This document shows, one piece after another, positions 35,424 through 44,200 of a DNA stretch of 64,000 bases. The translations under genes and the position numbers were made by a program. Source of the DNA: Bordetella parapertussis (GTDB lineage Bacteria; Acidobacteriota; Terriglobia; Bryobacterales; Bryobacteraceae); assembly GCA_943328975.2 (NCBI GenBank), contig CALQCC020000017.1, positions 22,838-86,837 of the forward strand, given 5' to 3'. Under the pieces are notes generated by a model. The model saw only the letters and a list, made by a program, of their open reading frames with translations, had not been told where the DNA came from and made no database searches. Each line of letters opens with the position of its first letter. The stretch's first letter is position 1.

Positions 35424-35762
35424 ATGAAAAAAATTGAAGCAATCATCCAGCCGCACAAGTTGGATGAAGTCAAAGACGCGCTGATTAAAGTTGGCGTGGA
35501 TGGTATGACTGTATCCGAGGTCCGCGGCCATGGCCGCCAAAAGGGCCACACAGAAACCTATCGCGGCCAGGAATACAAGGTCGATTTATTGCCGAAAGTG
35601 AAAATCGAGATGGTGGTGTCCGATGCGCGGGCGGATGAAGTTGCGAAGGCGCTGGCGATGGCGGCTCGCAGTGGCAAGGTGGGCGACGGGAAGATCTTTC
35701 TGACGAACGTGCTCGAGGCGATTCGCATCCGCAACGACGATCGTGGGGATATTGCTCTGTAA
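35424..35762 (+). CDS. glnB: Nitrogen regulatory protein P-II
   Basis: A 112-residue trimeric signalling protein that reports 2-oxoglutarate, ATP/ADP and glutamine status. The T-loop YRGQEYKVDLLPKVKIE has Tyr51 intact (the uridylylation site), and the B- and C-loop segments GKVGDGKIFL and IRIRNDD are typical. The ATG at 35424 follows GGAAGG by five bases; a long in-frame opening upstream is not homologous. It is not next to an ammonium transporter gene, so it is more GlnB- than GlnK-like by context. It shares a 224-bp gap with the divergent porin. Confidence 0.95.
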   Translation: MKKIEAIIQPHKLDEVKDALIKVGVDGMTVSEVRGHGRQKGHTETYRGQEYKVDLLPKVKIEMVVSDARADEVAKALAMAARSGKVGDGKIFLTNVLEAIRIRNDDRGDIAL

Positions 35763-35835
35763 GGCTTCCGCTACAAACGTAGGACCATGACTCCTTGGGC
35801 GGCGAATATGACGCTGAGGGGAGGGTTGCAGCGCA

Positions 35836-35871
35836 AACTGGTCAGATGACCAGTTGTGTTAATCTCAAGGC
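35836..35871 (+). promoter_or_regulatory. Operator and promoter of the toxin-antitoxin operon
   Basis: A perfect 9-bp dyad AACTGGTCA-GA-TGACCAGTT (35836-35855) sits directly before TAATCT (35860-35865), which is six bases before the antitoxin ATG. The dyad covers the -35 position, as expected for an autorepressed Phd-type operon; the transcript would be leaderless. Confidence 0.7.
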
Positions 35872-36150
35872 ATGAAGCACCAACAAGTCAGCGCTACCGA
35901 CTTCAAGGCCAAGTGTCTTTCCCTGATGGACGAAATCGACGCAACCGGTGGTTCCGTCACCATCACCAAGCGGGGCAAGCCGATTGCGGTACTGCAGTGC
36001 GTGCAAAAGAAGGCCCGCAAATCGCTAGCGGGCCATCTGGCAGGCAAGGTCAAGATCGTCGGCGATATTGTCAACGTTAGTTTCGCGGAAGATTGGGAAT
36101 CCGTCAGAGAAGCGGACGCGGCGGCGAGCGCCGGCAAGGGTAAGCGTTAG
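35872..36150 (+). CDS. Phd/YefM-family antitoxin
   Basis: A 92-residue antitoxin. The N-terminal half (QQVSATDFKAKCLSLMDEI ... VTITKRGKPIAVLQ) is the Phd/YefM DNA-binding fold. The C-terminal half (FAEDWESVREADAAASAG) should wrap the toxin. It ends six bases before the PIN toxin start, so the genes form one operon, and the dyad at 35836 is the likely operator. Neutralisation of the downstream PIN protein is inferred from family knowledge. Confidence 0.88.
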   Translation: MKHQQVSATDFKAKCLSLMDEIDATGGSVTITKRGKPIAVLQCVQKKARKSLAGHLAGKVKIVGDIVNVSFAEDWESVREADAAASAGKGKR

Positions 36151-36156
36151 AGCCAC

Positions 36157-36561
36157 GTGAAGCCGCGCCTGCTTCTCGATACGCATATCCTGATTCGCTG
36201 GTTCGTCGAACCTCAGCGGCTTTCCAAAGAGCAAGTGCGCATCCTGGACATGGCGGAACAACGCGCGCAGCCCGTTGCGATTAGTTCCATCACCCTGTGG
36301 GAGGTGGCGCAACTTGGCGCTTCATCTGGTGCGCGCATCGCGACGGGCGTGGACCAAATGCTGCATTCCCTGGAAACCGATCCCGGGGTAACCATCCTCC
36401 CCCTGAATGCGGAGATCGCCCGCGAAGGAGTTGCGCTGAGAGCGATCCTGCGTGACCCGGCAGACTGCATCATCGCAGCGACGGCGCGGGTCCACGGACT
36501 GCGGCTGCTCACCTCGGATCAACGGATCCTTGAAGCGAACGTAGTTTCAACCATTGGCTAG
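36157..36561 (+). CDS. vapC: PIN-domain toxin, VapC type
   Basis: A 134-residue PIN-domain ribonuclease. Acidic metal ligands are where expected: Asp8 in LLLDTHILIRW, Glu in SSITLWEVAQL, and Asp residues in LRDPADCIIAATA and LLTSDQRIL. Such toxins cut specific tRNA or rRNA. It starts with GTG, six bases after the antitoxin stop. It ends three bases before the convergent efp gene. Confidence 0.9.
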   Translation: MKPRLLLDTHILIRWFVEPQRLSKEQVRILDMAEQRAQPVAISSITLWEVAQLGASSGARIATGVDQMLHSLETDPGVTILPLNAEIAREGVALRAILRDPADCIIAATARVHGLRLLTSDQRILEANVVSTIG

Positions 36562-36564
36562 ACG

Positions 36565-37128
36565 CTACGCGCGTTCCAAATAGGCCGACTCGGCGGTCGA
36601 TACGCGGATTTTCTCGCCTTCGACAATAAACGGCGGCACTTGCACTACCAGGCCGGTTTCGAGTTTGGCGGGCTTGGTCACGTTCGACGCGGTGGCGCTC
36701 TTGAGGCCGGGTTCGGTCTCCACCACAGTAAGGATCACGGCCGGAGGCAGGTCGACGCTCAGCGGCTTACCATCGTAAAATTGCACGTTCACCTTGAGGT
36801 TCGGAATCAGGAAATTGACCGCGTCGCCTAGCAGTTCCTTGGTCAGGTGCATCTGTTCGTAGGACGTGGTGTGCATGAAGTAGTAGTATTCGCCGTCATC
36901 GTACAAATACTCCATCTCCTGCTCGTCCAGGGACGCTTTTTCAATCTTGTCTTCCGAGGAAAAGCGGTGTTCGATCATCGCGCCGTTGCGGAAGTTGCGC
37001 ATCTTGGCTTGCACGAAACCGCGCAGGTTACCGGGGGTGCGGTGCTCCATCTTGAAGACAGTGTGGAGTTCTTTATTGAACACCACCACCATGCCCGGAC
37101 GGAGTTGAGTGGACGTAATCTGCGGCAT
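36565..37128 (-). CDS. efp: Elongation factor P
   Basis: A 187-residue translation factor that relieves ribosome stalling at polyproline. All three EF-P domains are present (KOW-like start, central OB, C-terminal ATLETGLVVQVPPFIVEGEKIRV type). The loop tip that is normally Lys or Arg (position 34) is Asn34 in HRTPGNLRGFV, so no EpmA- or EarP-type modification is possible at that residue. This variant occurs in other acidobacterial-like EF-Ps in my recollection. The YXXG-rich DDGEYYYFM segment is intact. Confidence 0.95.
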   Translation of the reverse strand: MPQITSTQLRPGMVVVFNKELHTVFKMEHRTPGNLRGFVQAKMRNFRNGAMIEHRFSSEDKIEKASLDEQEMEYLYDDGEYYYFMHTTSYEQMHLTKELLGDAVNFLIPNLKVNVQFYDGKPLSVDLPPAVILTVVETEPGLKSATASNVTKPAKLETGLVVQVPPFIVEGEKIRVSTAESAYLERA

Positions 37129-37167
37129 AAGAGAATTTTCAGTTTAGCAGAGGAGCGCAGATTTCTC

Positions 37168-37196
37168 TTGACGGTGATCTAGTTGAGTAATACACT
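37168..37196 (+). promoter_or_regulatory. Sigma-70 promoter of the ExbD-like/GntR/SPFH operon
   Basis: TTGACG (37168-37173), a 17-bp spacer, and TACACT (37191-37196) form a strong promoter. A good SD, AAGGAGGGGT, precedes the ATG at 37241. Confidence 0.7.
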
Positions 37197-37240
37197 AGCT
37201 TCCGAGATAACCCAGACGATGCAGTTGTCGAAGGAGGGGT

Positions 37241-37768
37241 ATGAATCGTTTGCTATGGATTACGGCGGTCCTGGCTGCCGTGGCGCTGGCCCAGCCTCCG
37301 GCTCTGCGCCAAGGGATCCGAGTGGAGATGGCGGTGACGAGTTCGGCCGCGCCGATGCGGGAAGCAGACCAGGCAGGCGCGCGGATCGTGGCAATCACGC
37401 GCGGCGGGGACGTCTACTTGGAGGCCGCGGCCATAACGCCCGCCGCGTTGGCCGAAGAGCTGCGAGCGGCCCGGGGTGCCAATGTTTTCGTCAAGGCCGA
37501 CACGAACGCACCGTTTGCTAGGGTGGCAGCTGTACTGAGTGCCCTGCGCTCCGCTGGAGACGGCACCGCGAACTTCCTGACCTCCCAACGCGACCCTGCG
37601 GACGGGGCGAACGCGCCGCCCATGGGCATGAGCGTGTCGCTCGGCGGGCTTCCGGATTCGCGGGAAAAGGTGATTACCCTGGACTCCGCTGGTCCGATGC
37701 TGTTCGGAGACATCGTGCGCATCCTGGATGCGGCCCGTGCCGCAGGGGCAAAGGTCGTCCTGAAGTAG
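37241..37768 (+). CDS. Exported ExbD/TolR-like protein
   Basis: A 175-residue exported protein. A signal peptide (MNRLLWITAVLAAVALAQPP) is followed by an ExbD/TolR-like periplasmic domain: GGDVYLEAAAITPAALAEEL, VFVKADTNAPFARVAAVLSALRSAG, and a partial second copy ending LFGDIVRILDAARAAGAKVVL. Canonical ExbD has an N-terminal membrane anchor and an Asp in it; here the helix looks cleavable and no Asp is seen, and no ExbB gene is near. It therefore is unlikely to form a standard proton-driven motor. It is first in an operon with GntR and SPFH genes. Confidence 0.7.
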   Translation: MNRLLWITAVLAAVALAQPPALRQGIRVEMAVTSSAAPMREADQAGARIVAITRGGDVYLEAAAITPAALAEELRAARGANVFVKADTNAPFARVAAVLSALRSAGDGTANFLTSQRDPADGANAPPMGMSVSLGGLPDSREKVITLDSAGPMLFGDIVRILDAARAAGAKVVLK

Positions 37769-37781
37769 AGGACGTTGAGCC

Positions 37782-38174
37782 ATGACCCCTACGGCCTCTT
37801 TCCGCTTCAAATTGGACCCGCACAGCGGCGTCCCTGTCTACCGGCAGATTATCGACCAGGTGCAAGCGGGCCTGGCTTCGGGAACGCTGGCGAGGGGCGA
37901 TCAACTGCCGACCGTGCGGCAAGTCGCGGTGGACCTGGAGATCAATCCGAACACGGTACTGCGGGCTTACCGGGAGCTGGAGATCCGGGGCGTGCTGGAC
38001 ACGCAGCAAGGCACCGGGACGTTTGTAGCGGACCGCCCCGTCGCACCCGAAGACGAAGGAGAGCGGACGCGCAAGTTGGAGCAGTTCGTGGCGGACGTTG
38101 TGGCTCGCGCGGGGGCAGCCGGATTCAATCTGAAGGAAGTTATGGACGCGTTGCAAAAACGGAGGACAAAGTGA
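37782..38174 (+). CDS. GntR-family regulator, YtrA type
   Basis: A 130-residue regulator with a GntR winged helix (VYRQIIDQVQAGLASG, QLPTVRQVAVDLEINPNTVL, RAYRELEIRGVLDTQQGTGTFV) and a short C-terminal helical tail, typical of the YtrA subgroup. This subgroup usually controls a neighbouring membrane-transport or envelope operon. It lies 13 bp after the ExbD-like gene, and its stop overlaps the SPFH start by one base (TGATG). Confidence 0.88.
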   Translation: MTPTASFRFKLDPHSGVPVYRQIIDQVQAGLASGTLARGDQLPTVRQVAVDLEINPNTVLRAYRELEIRGVLDTQQGTGTFVADRPVAPEDEGERTRKLEQFVADVVARAGAAGFNLKEVMDALQKRRTK

Positions 38175-39049
38175 TGGCAAGAAAAGCACCTGAGTTAAAC
38201 CTAAATATCAACGGACCCGCATTGATGCTGTTCCTGGGTTCGCTTTTGATCGGAGCCGTGGCGGCGGCGGTGGTGCGGAATCCTCTGCCGCTGGTAATCG
38301 GGGCCTTGGCCGGGCTGTACTTTCTGTTTGCCGTCAAAGTGATCCAGCAATGGGAACGCGTGGCGCTGATGCGGCTGGGAAAATACGTCGGACTGCGCGG
38401 ACCGGGCACGTTCCTGATCGTTCCGGTGATCGAGACGGTCACGCCGACGGTGGATCAGCGCACACGCGTTACCAGCGTAACGGCCGAATCCACTTTGACG
38501 CGCGATACAGTGCCGGTCAACGTGGATGCCGCGATCTTCTGGCTTGTCTGGAGCGCGGAAAAGGCACTACTGGAAGTGCAGAGCTTCGATGACGCGATCG
38601 CGTTGAGCGCGCAGACTGCGTTGCGAGAGTCGATCGGCCGGCACAACCTGGCGCAGATGCTTTCGGAACGCGAAGTGCTGGGTCACGAACTGCAAAAGAT
38701 CCTGGACGCGAAGACGAATCCCTGGGGCATCACGGTGCAGTCGGTAGAGATTCGCGACGTTCAGATTCCTCCGGCGCTGCAGGATGCGATGTCGCGGGAG
38801 GCGCAGGCGGATCGCGAGCGGCATGCGCGGGTGATCCTGGCACAGGCAGAAACGCAGGTGGCGGAGAAGTTCTCGGAGGCAGCGGAGTACTATGCCAACA
38901 ACCCGACGGCGCTCCACTTACGGGCGATGAATATGTTGTACGAGGCCATGAAGGAAAAGGGCGCGATGGTGATTGTGCCGTCCTCTGCGGTGGAGACGAT
39001 GGGCCTGGGAGGGATGCTGGCTACCTCTACGATGGCGAAAAATCAGTAG
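38174..39049 (+). CDS. SPFH-family slipin/stomatin-like protein
   Basis: A 291-residue membrane protein. Two close N-terminal hydrophobic segments (about residues 14-55) are followed by an SPFH domain (VKVIQQWERVALMRLGKYVGL, GPGTFLIVPVIETV, TVDQRTRVTSVTAESTLTRD) and a long helical part (DAMSREAQADRERHARVILA). Slipins form ring-like membrane scaffolds and often help membrane proteases or transporters. The ATG at 38174 follows GGAGG; a GTG one codon earlier is possible. It is last in the three-gene operon. Confidence 0.9.
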   Translation: MARKAPELNLNINGPALMLFLGSLLIGAVAAAVVRNPLPLVIGALAGLYFLFAVKVIQQWERVALMRLGKYVGLRGPGTFLIVPVIETVTPTVDQRTRVTSVTAESTLTRDTVPVNVDAAIFWLVWSAEKALLEVQSFDDAIALSAQTALRESIGRHNLAQMLSEREVLGHELQKILDAKTNPWGITVQSVEIRDVQIPPALQDAMSREAQADRERHARVILAQAETQVAEKFSEAAEYYANNPTALHLRAMNMLYEAMKEKGAMVIVPSSAVETMGLGGMLATSTMAKNQ

Positions 39050-39100
39050 CGAAGGCCGTCGGATCTATTTGGAAGGCCACGTGCAGCCGATTTTTATAGA

Positions 39101-41041
39101 GTGGTGCTGCGCGTAACGGGATTGTTGGTTGGGTTGGTGGCTTGTTTCATCGCTGCGGGGGAGGCTCGCGCCCAAATCTCGCCGGGGCCGTTATCCCAGG
39201 CGCACGCGGATCTGGAAGGTTCCTCTAAGTGCACTAGTTGCCATGCTTTCGGCATTGGGCAACGCGCGCTGAAGTGCCTCGATTGCCACACCGAAATCGC
39301 CCGTCGGTTGAACGCGCGCACGGGATATCATGCGGGCGTCTACAAGGCATCGAACGACCAACTGGATTGCGCCCGCTGCCACAACGAACATAACGGTAAA
39401 CGCTTTCAACTCACCAAGTTCGATCAAAAGGGCTTCAACCACGGGAAGATGACCGGGTTTGAGCTGGTGGGCAAACATACCTCTCTCAAGTGCGACGGCT
39501 GCCACACAGCGGCCAAGGTAACCGTGCAACCGGCAGAGATCCGCATGAAGGATAAGAATAAGACGTTCCTGGGGATGGGGCGCACGTGCGCGCAGTGTCA
39601 TCAGGACCCGCACAAAGGCGAATTTGGTACGGAGTGCACCACGTGCCACACGCAGGACGTATGGAAGCCGGCGCAGCTGTTTGATCACAGCAAGTCGGTG
39701 TATCCGCTTACGGGAAAGCATGCGGCTGCCAGCTGTTCGGGATGCCATAAGACGCCCACGGGCGAGAAGCTGCCGCATTATCGCGAGTTGCGCTACACCA
39801 GTTGCGACAACTGCCACACGGATCCGCATAAGGGGTCGTTTGAGAACGCCGCGTTCGCGGGCGGGTGCAGTAACTGCCATATTACGGCGGGATGGAAGTC
39901 GCTGAAAACAGACGCTGGATTTAACCACAATCGGACGAAGTTTCCGTTACTGGGAAAACACAGTGACGTTTCGTGTTTTAAGTGCCATACCAACAGCGAC
40001 TTCAGTAAAGCGGTTCCGCACGCGCTGTGTGCCGATTGTCACAAAGACATTCATCGGGGGCAGTTCACTGCACGTGTGGCGGGTAGCGACTGTGCCTCGT
40101 GCCATAACGAGAAGGACTTCAAGCCGGCGCTTTACAGTGTGGAAGACCATCAGAAGAGCGGCTTTCGGCTGGAAGGAAAACACGAAGGCCTGAAGTGCGC
40201 GTCGTGCCACACGCCTGCGGGGGCGGATACGAAGTACAAGTTGACTACGACTACCTGCCAGAGCTGCCACACGGATCCGCATGGGGCACAGTTCGCGGCG
40301 GAACCCTATGGCAACAAATGCGAGACTTGCCACACGCAGGCGGTCTTCCATCCATCCACGTTCACGCTGCCGAAACATCAAGAAACGAAATTCGTCCTCA
40401 CCGGAGCGCATCTGGCGGTGATCTGCGCCGATTGTCATCAGCCGCTACAGGGTGCCGTACCGGTAGCGGCCCGGCAGTATCACTACAGTGTGCAGAACTG
40501 CACGGCATGTCATATGGATCCGCATGATACGCGCGAGACGTGCGAGACGTGCCACAGCACGACGCAGTGGAAAGCGCTGCGCACGTTCAATCACAGTGCG
40601 ACGCACTTTCAACTAGAGGGCGCGCACCAAACCGCCACCTGCATCAGCTGCCATCGGCCGGTGGTAGCGAAGGCGCCCACGTCAACGGCTCCGGCGGTGC
40701 TGGCGAATGCGCTCACGGCAAGAGCGAATCCTACGGCAAACTTCGCGAAGACGCCTACGCTGTGCCACGACTGTCATGAAGATATCCATGGCGGGCAGTT
40801 TATGCGAGACGGCGAAGCTGGCAAGGAATGTACCGCCTGCCACACCATCACGAACTGGAGCTCACGCACGTTCGATCACGCCAAGACAAAGTTCGTTTTG
40901 GAAGGCGCGCATGAAAAGGTCCGCTGCGCTCAATGCCACACCAAGACGCTGGCTCTGGATGGCCGGGAAACACGTTTGTATCGCGACGCTCCGCTGGAAT
41001 GCAAGGGCTGTCATGCCAACGGCCCTGAAATTGCACACTAG
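39101..41041 (+). CDS. 23-heme c-type cytochrome
   Basis: A 646-residue exported cytochrome. After a signal peptide (about residues 1-25) there are 23 CxxCH motifs by count. They fall into modules marked by CHxDPHKGxF-type signatures (CHQDPHKGEF, CHTDPHKGSF, CHKDIHRGQF, CHTDPHGAQF, CHEDIHGGQF), each followed by further hemes and a FDH/FNH histidine. Many non-motif histidines could give bis-His ligation. It probably is a periplasmic electron carrier. Translation likely starts at the GTG at 39101; no clear SD is present. It lies upstream of the giant cytochrome in the same direction. Confidence 0.88.
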   Translation: MVLRVTGLLVGLVACFIAAGEARAQISPGPLSQAHADLEGSSKCTSCHAFGIGQRALKCLDCHTEIARRLNARTGYHAGVYKASNDQLDCARCHNEHNGKRFQLTKFDQKGFNHGKMTGFELVGKHTSLKCDGCHTAAKVTVQPAEIRMKDKNKTFLGMGRTCAQCHQDPHKGEFGTECTTCHTQDVWKPAQLFDHSKSVYPLTGKHAAASCSGCHKTPTGEKLPHYRELRYTSCDNCHTDPHKGSFENAAFAGGCSNCHITAGWKSLKTDAGFNHNRTKFPLLGKHSDVSCFKCHTNSDFSKAVPHALCADCHKDIHRGQFTARVAGSDCASCHNEKDFKPALYSVEDHQKSGFRLEGKHEGLKCASCHTPAGADTKYKLTTTTCQSCHTDPHGAQFAAEPYGNKCETCHTQAVFHPSTFTLPKHQETKFVLTGAHLAVICADCHQPLQGAVPVAARQYHYSVQNCTACHMDPHDTRETCETCHSTTQWKALRTFNHSATHFQLEGAHQTATCISCHRPVVAKAPTSTAPAVLANALTARANPTANFAKTPTLCHDCHEDIHGGQFMRDGEAGKECTACHTITNWSSRTFDHAKTKFVLEGAHEKVRCAQCHTKTLALDGRETRLYRDAPLECKGCHANGPEIAH

Positions 41042-41053
41042 GTCCAATCACGT

Positions 41054-41069
41054 AGTACGGTACCGTACT
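41054..41069. promoter_or_regulatory. Perfect 16-bp palindrome before the giant cytochrome gene
   Basis: AGTACGGTACCGTACT is an exact palindrome in the 168-bp gap between the two cytochrome genes. It is a candidate operator; it lacks a loop and T-tract and so is not a terminator. Confidence 0.5.
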
Positions 41070-41209
41070 GGTTTGCAACTAAGGTAAACGCCCAACTTCA
41101 CGCTCCAATTCTCTTTATTCCTCGCGAGTGCAGGGCAACAAAGGCCGATCAAGTACCAGTAGAGTAGTTCGCCACTATCGGTGGGGTGGCGCGGGGCAGA
41201 AGGTAGGCA

Positions 41210-44200
41210 GTGGGTATTTCGCGGGTAAGCGTTTGGGTGAAGGTCGCGGGGATGCTGGCAGTAGCTGCTGGGCTGTCCCTGGTTGCCTCCGCACAGTCCG
41301 TCCGGAACCCGCACGGGCCCATCGCCATCGCGTGCGAGAATTGCCATACCCAGACCAGCTGGGCTCCCCTGCGAGCGCAGCCCGAGTTCAATCACACCTC
41401 CCAAACCCGTTTCCCGTTGCGAGGCATGCACGAATCGGTGACGTGTAATTCTTGCCACGTCTCGAAGGTATTTACCGAGGCGCCGGTAGAATGTGCCAGC
41501 TGCCACGCGGATTTCCACAGAGGACAGTTCGGGGCGAATTGCGAAAGCTGTCACACGGTGCGGGGATGGAAGACTGCGACGCAAGCAGCCGTCGTCGGCC
41601 ACCAGAATCGGTTCCCGCTCTTGGGAGCGCATGGAGCGGTGGCCTGCGATTCCTGTCACAAGAGCGCGGCAGCCGGAATCTATATTGGACTGAACACGTC
41701 GTGCACCAGTTGTCATCTTCCGGATTTCCAGCAGGCACGCAGCATAAATCACGTAGCTGCGGGTTTCTCTCAAACCTGCGAATCCTGCCACAACGTGAAT
41801 CAGTGGGCCGGAGCCCGGTTCGATCACGGAACCACGCGCTTCCCGTTAACCGGCAAACACACCAGCACCACTTGCGCTTCGTGCCACACCTCAGGGCAGT
41901 TCAAGGCGCAACCTATGGAATGCGTCAGCTGCCATCAGGTGGATTTTTCAGAGACTTCCAATCCGAACCATACGCAGGCGGGCTTCCCGGTGACCTGTGA
42001 AACCTGTCACACGACGTCGCGGTGGCAGGGCGCGACGTTCGATCACAGCACCTTCACCGGTTTCGCATTGGTGGGAGCGCACACGAATGCATCCTGCGCC
42101 TCATGCCATGTGAATGGACAGTTTAAGGCAACCTCGGCGGCTTGCTCCACGTGCCACATGCCGGCGTTCGATGCCACTAAGAACCCGAATCATCGGGCGT
42201 CCAATTTTTCGACGCAGTGCGAAACATGCCATACGTCCGAGCAGTGGGCGGGCGCGAAGTTCGACCATAGCTTGGCGCGGTTCCCGCTGACCGGAAAACA
42301 TACGAGTGTGGAATGCGCGTCATGCCACAAGGCGGGCCAGTTTACGGGCACGCCAACAACTTGCGTGAACTGCCATCAGGCGCAGTTCGATGCAACGGTG
42401 AATCCGAACCACAAGGATGCGGGCTTCCCGGGGACGTGCGAGACGTGCCATACGACGACCCAGTGGACCGGCGCGAAGTTCGATCACAGCGCCACGAAGT
42501 TCCCGCTGACGGGGAAACATACGGCAGCGGCGTGCGCGAGTTGCCACGTGGGCGGACAGTTTACGGCGTTGGCGACGGCCTGCTCCACTTGCCATTTGCC
42601 AGACTTCCAGAAGACGACGAATCCGAATCACGCGGCCTCCGGATTCCCACAGGCCTGCGAGACGTGCCATACGACGACCCAGTGGACCGGGGCGAAATTC
42701 GATCACAATACGAACACTAAGTTCCCGCTGACCGGCAAACACACCTCGACAACATGCGCGAGTTGCCACGTGGGAGGCCAGTTCGCGGGACTGGGCCAGG
42801 CATGCTCGACGTGCCATATGCCGGACTTCCAGAAGACCAAGAATCCGAATCACGTGGCGGCAGGCTTCCTGACCACTTGCGAATCCTGTCACACCACGGC
42901 CCAGTGGGCGGGCGCGAAGTTCGATCACAACACGGCGACCAAGTTCGCCCTCACTGGCAAACATACGGGACAGACCTGCGGAACTTGCCACGTCGGCACT
43001 ACCTACGCAGGATTATCGACCGCGTGTTCGACCTGCCATCTTCCGGAGTACCAAGCCGCGAAGAGTCCGAGCCATGCGGGCTTCCCGCAGACCTGCGAAT
43101 CGTGCCACACGACGACGCAGTGGACGGGCGCGGCGTTCAATCACAACGCGACCAAGTTCCCGTTGACAGGCAAACATTCGGCCACGACTTGTGCGAGTTG
43201 CCACGTGGGCGGAACGTTCGCCGGGTTGGGGACGGCGTGTTCCACTTGTCACTTGCCTGACTTCCAGGCGACGAAGAATCCGAACCATGCTTCGGCCGGG
43301 TTCCCCCAGACATGCGAATCGTGCCATACGACGACGCAGTGGACGGGGGCGGTTTTCAATCACAATACGACTAAGTTCCCGCTGACGGGGAAACATACGT
43401 CGTCCACTTGCGCCAGCTGCCATGTCGGTGGAAAGTTCGAGGGACTCGGGACAGCGTGCTCGACGTGTCACTTACCCGAATTCCAGGCGACGAAGAATCC
43501 GAACCATGCTTCGGCCGGCTTCCCGCAGACCTGCGAATCGTGCCACACGACGACGCAGTGGACGGGGGCGGTTTTCAATCACAATACGACCAAGTTCCCG
43601 TTGACGGGGAAACATACGTCGTCCACTTGCGCGAGTTGCCACGTAGGTGGGAAGTTCGCCGGACTCGGCACGGCCTGCTCGACTTGCCATTTACCCGAAT
43701 ATCAGAAGACGACGAATCCGAACCATGCGTCGGCAGGTTTCCCGCAGACCTGCGAGTCTTGCCACACGACCACGCAGTGGGCTGGAGCCACGTTCAACCA
43801 CAACACGACAAGGTTCCCGCTCACGGGCAAACACACGGCGGTTGCCTGCGCCACCTGCCACGTCGGCGGGAAGTACGCTGGACTGGGCACCGCGTGTTCG
43901 ACCTGCCATCTCCCGGACTACCAGAAAACGACCAATCCGAACCACGCAGCCGCGAAGTTCTCACAGACCTGCGAAACGTGCCACACGACTGCGCAATGGA
44001 CCGGAGCGACGTTCAATCACAACACGACAAGGTTCCCGCTCACTGGAAAACATACGACGGCCACCTGCGCGACGTGCCACGTGAACAACGTCTTCACCGG
44101 ACTCGGCACGGCGTGCTCCACTTGTCACTTACCGCAATACCAGGCGGCGAAGAATCCGAGCCACGCGGGACTGCCGCTCACCTGCGAGACGTGCCACACG

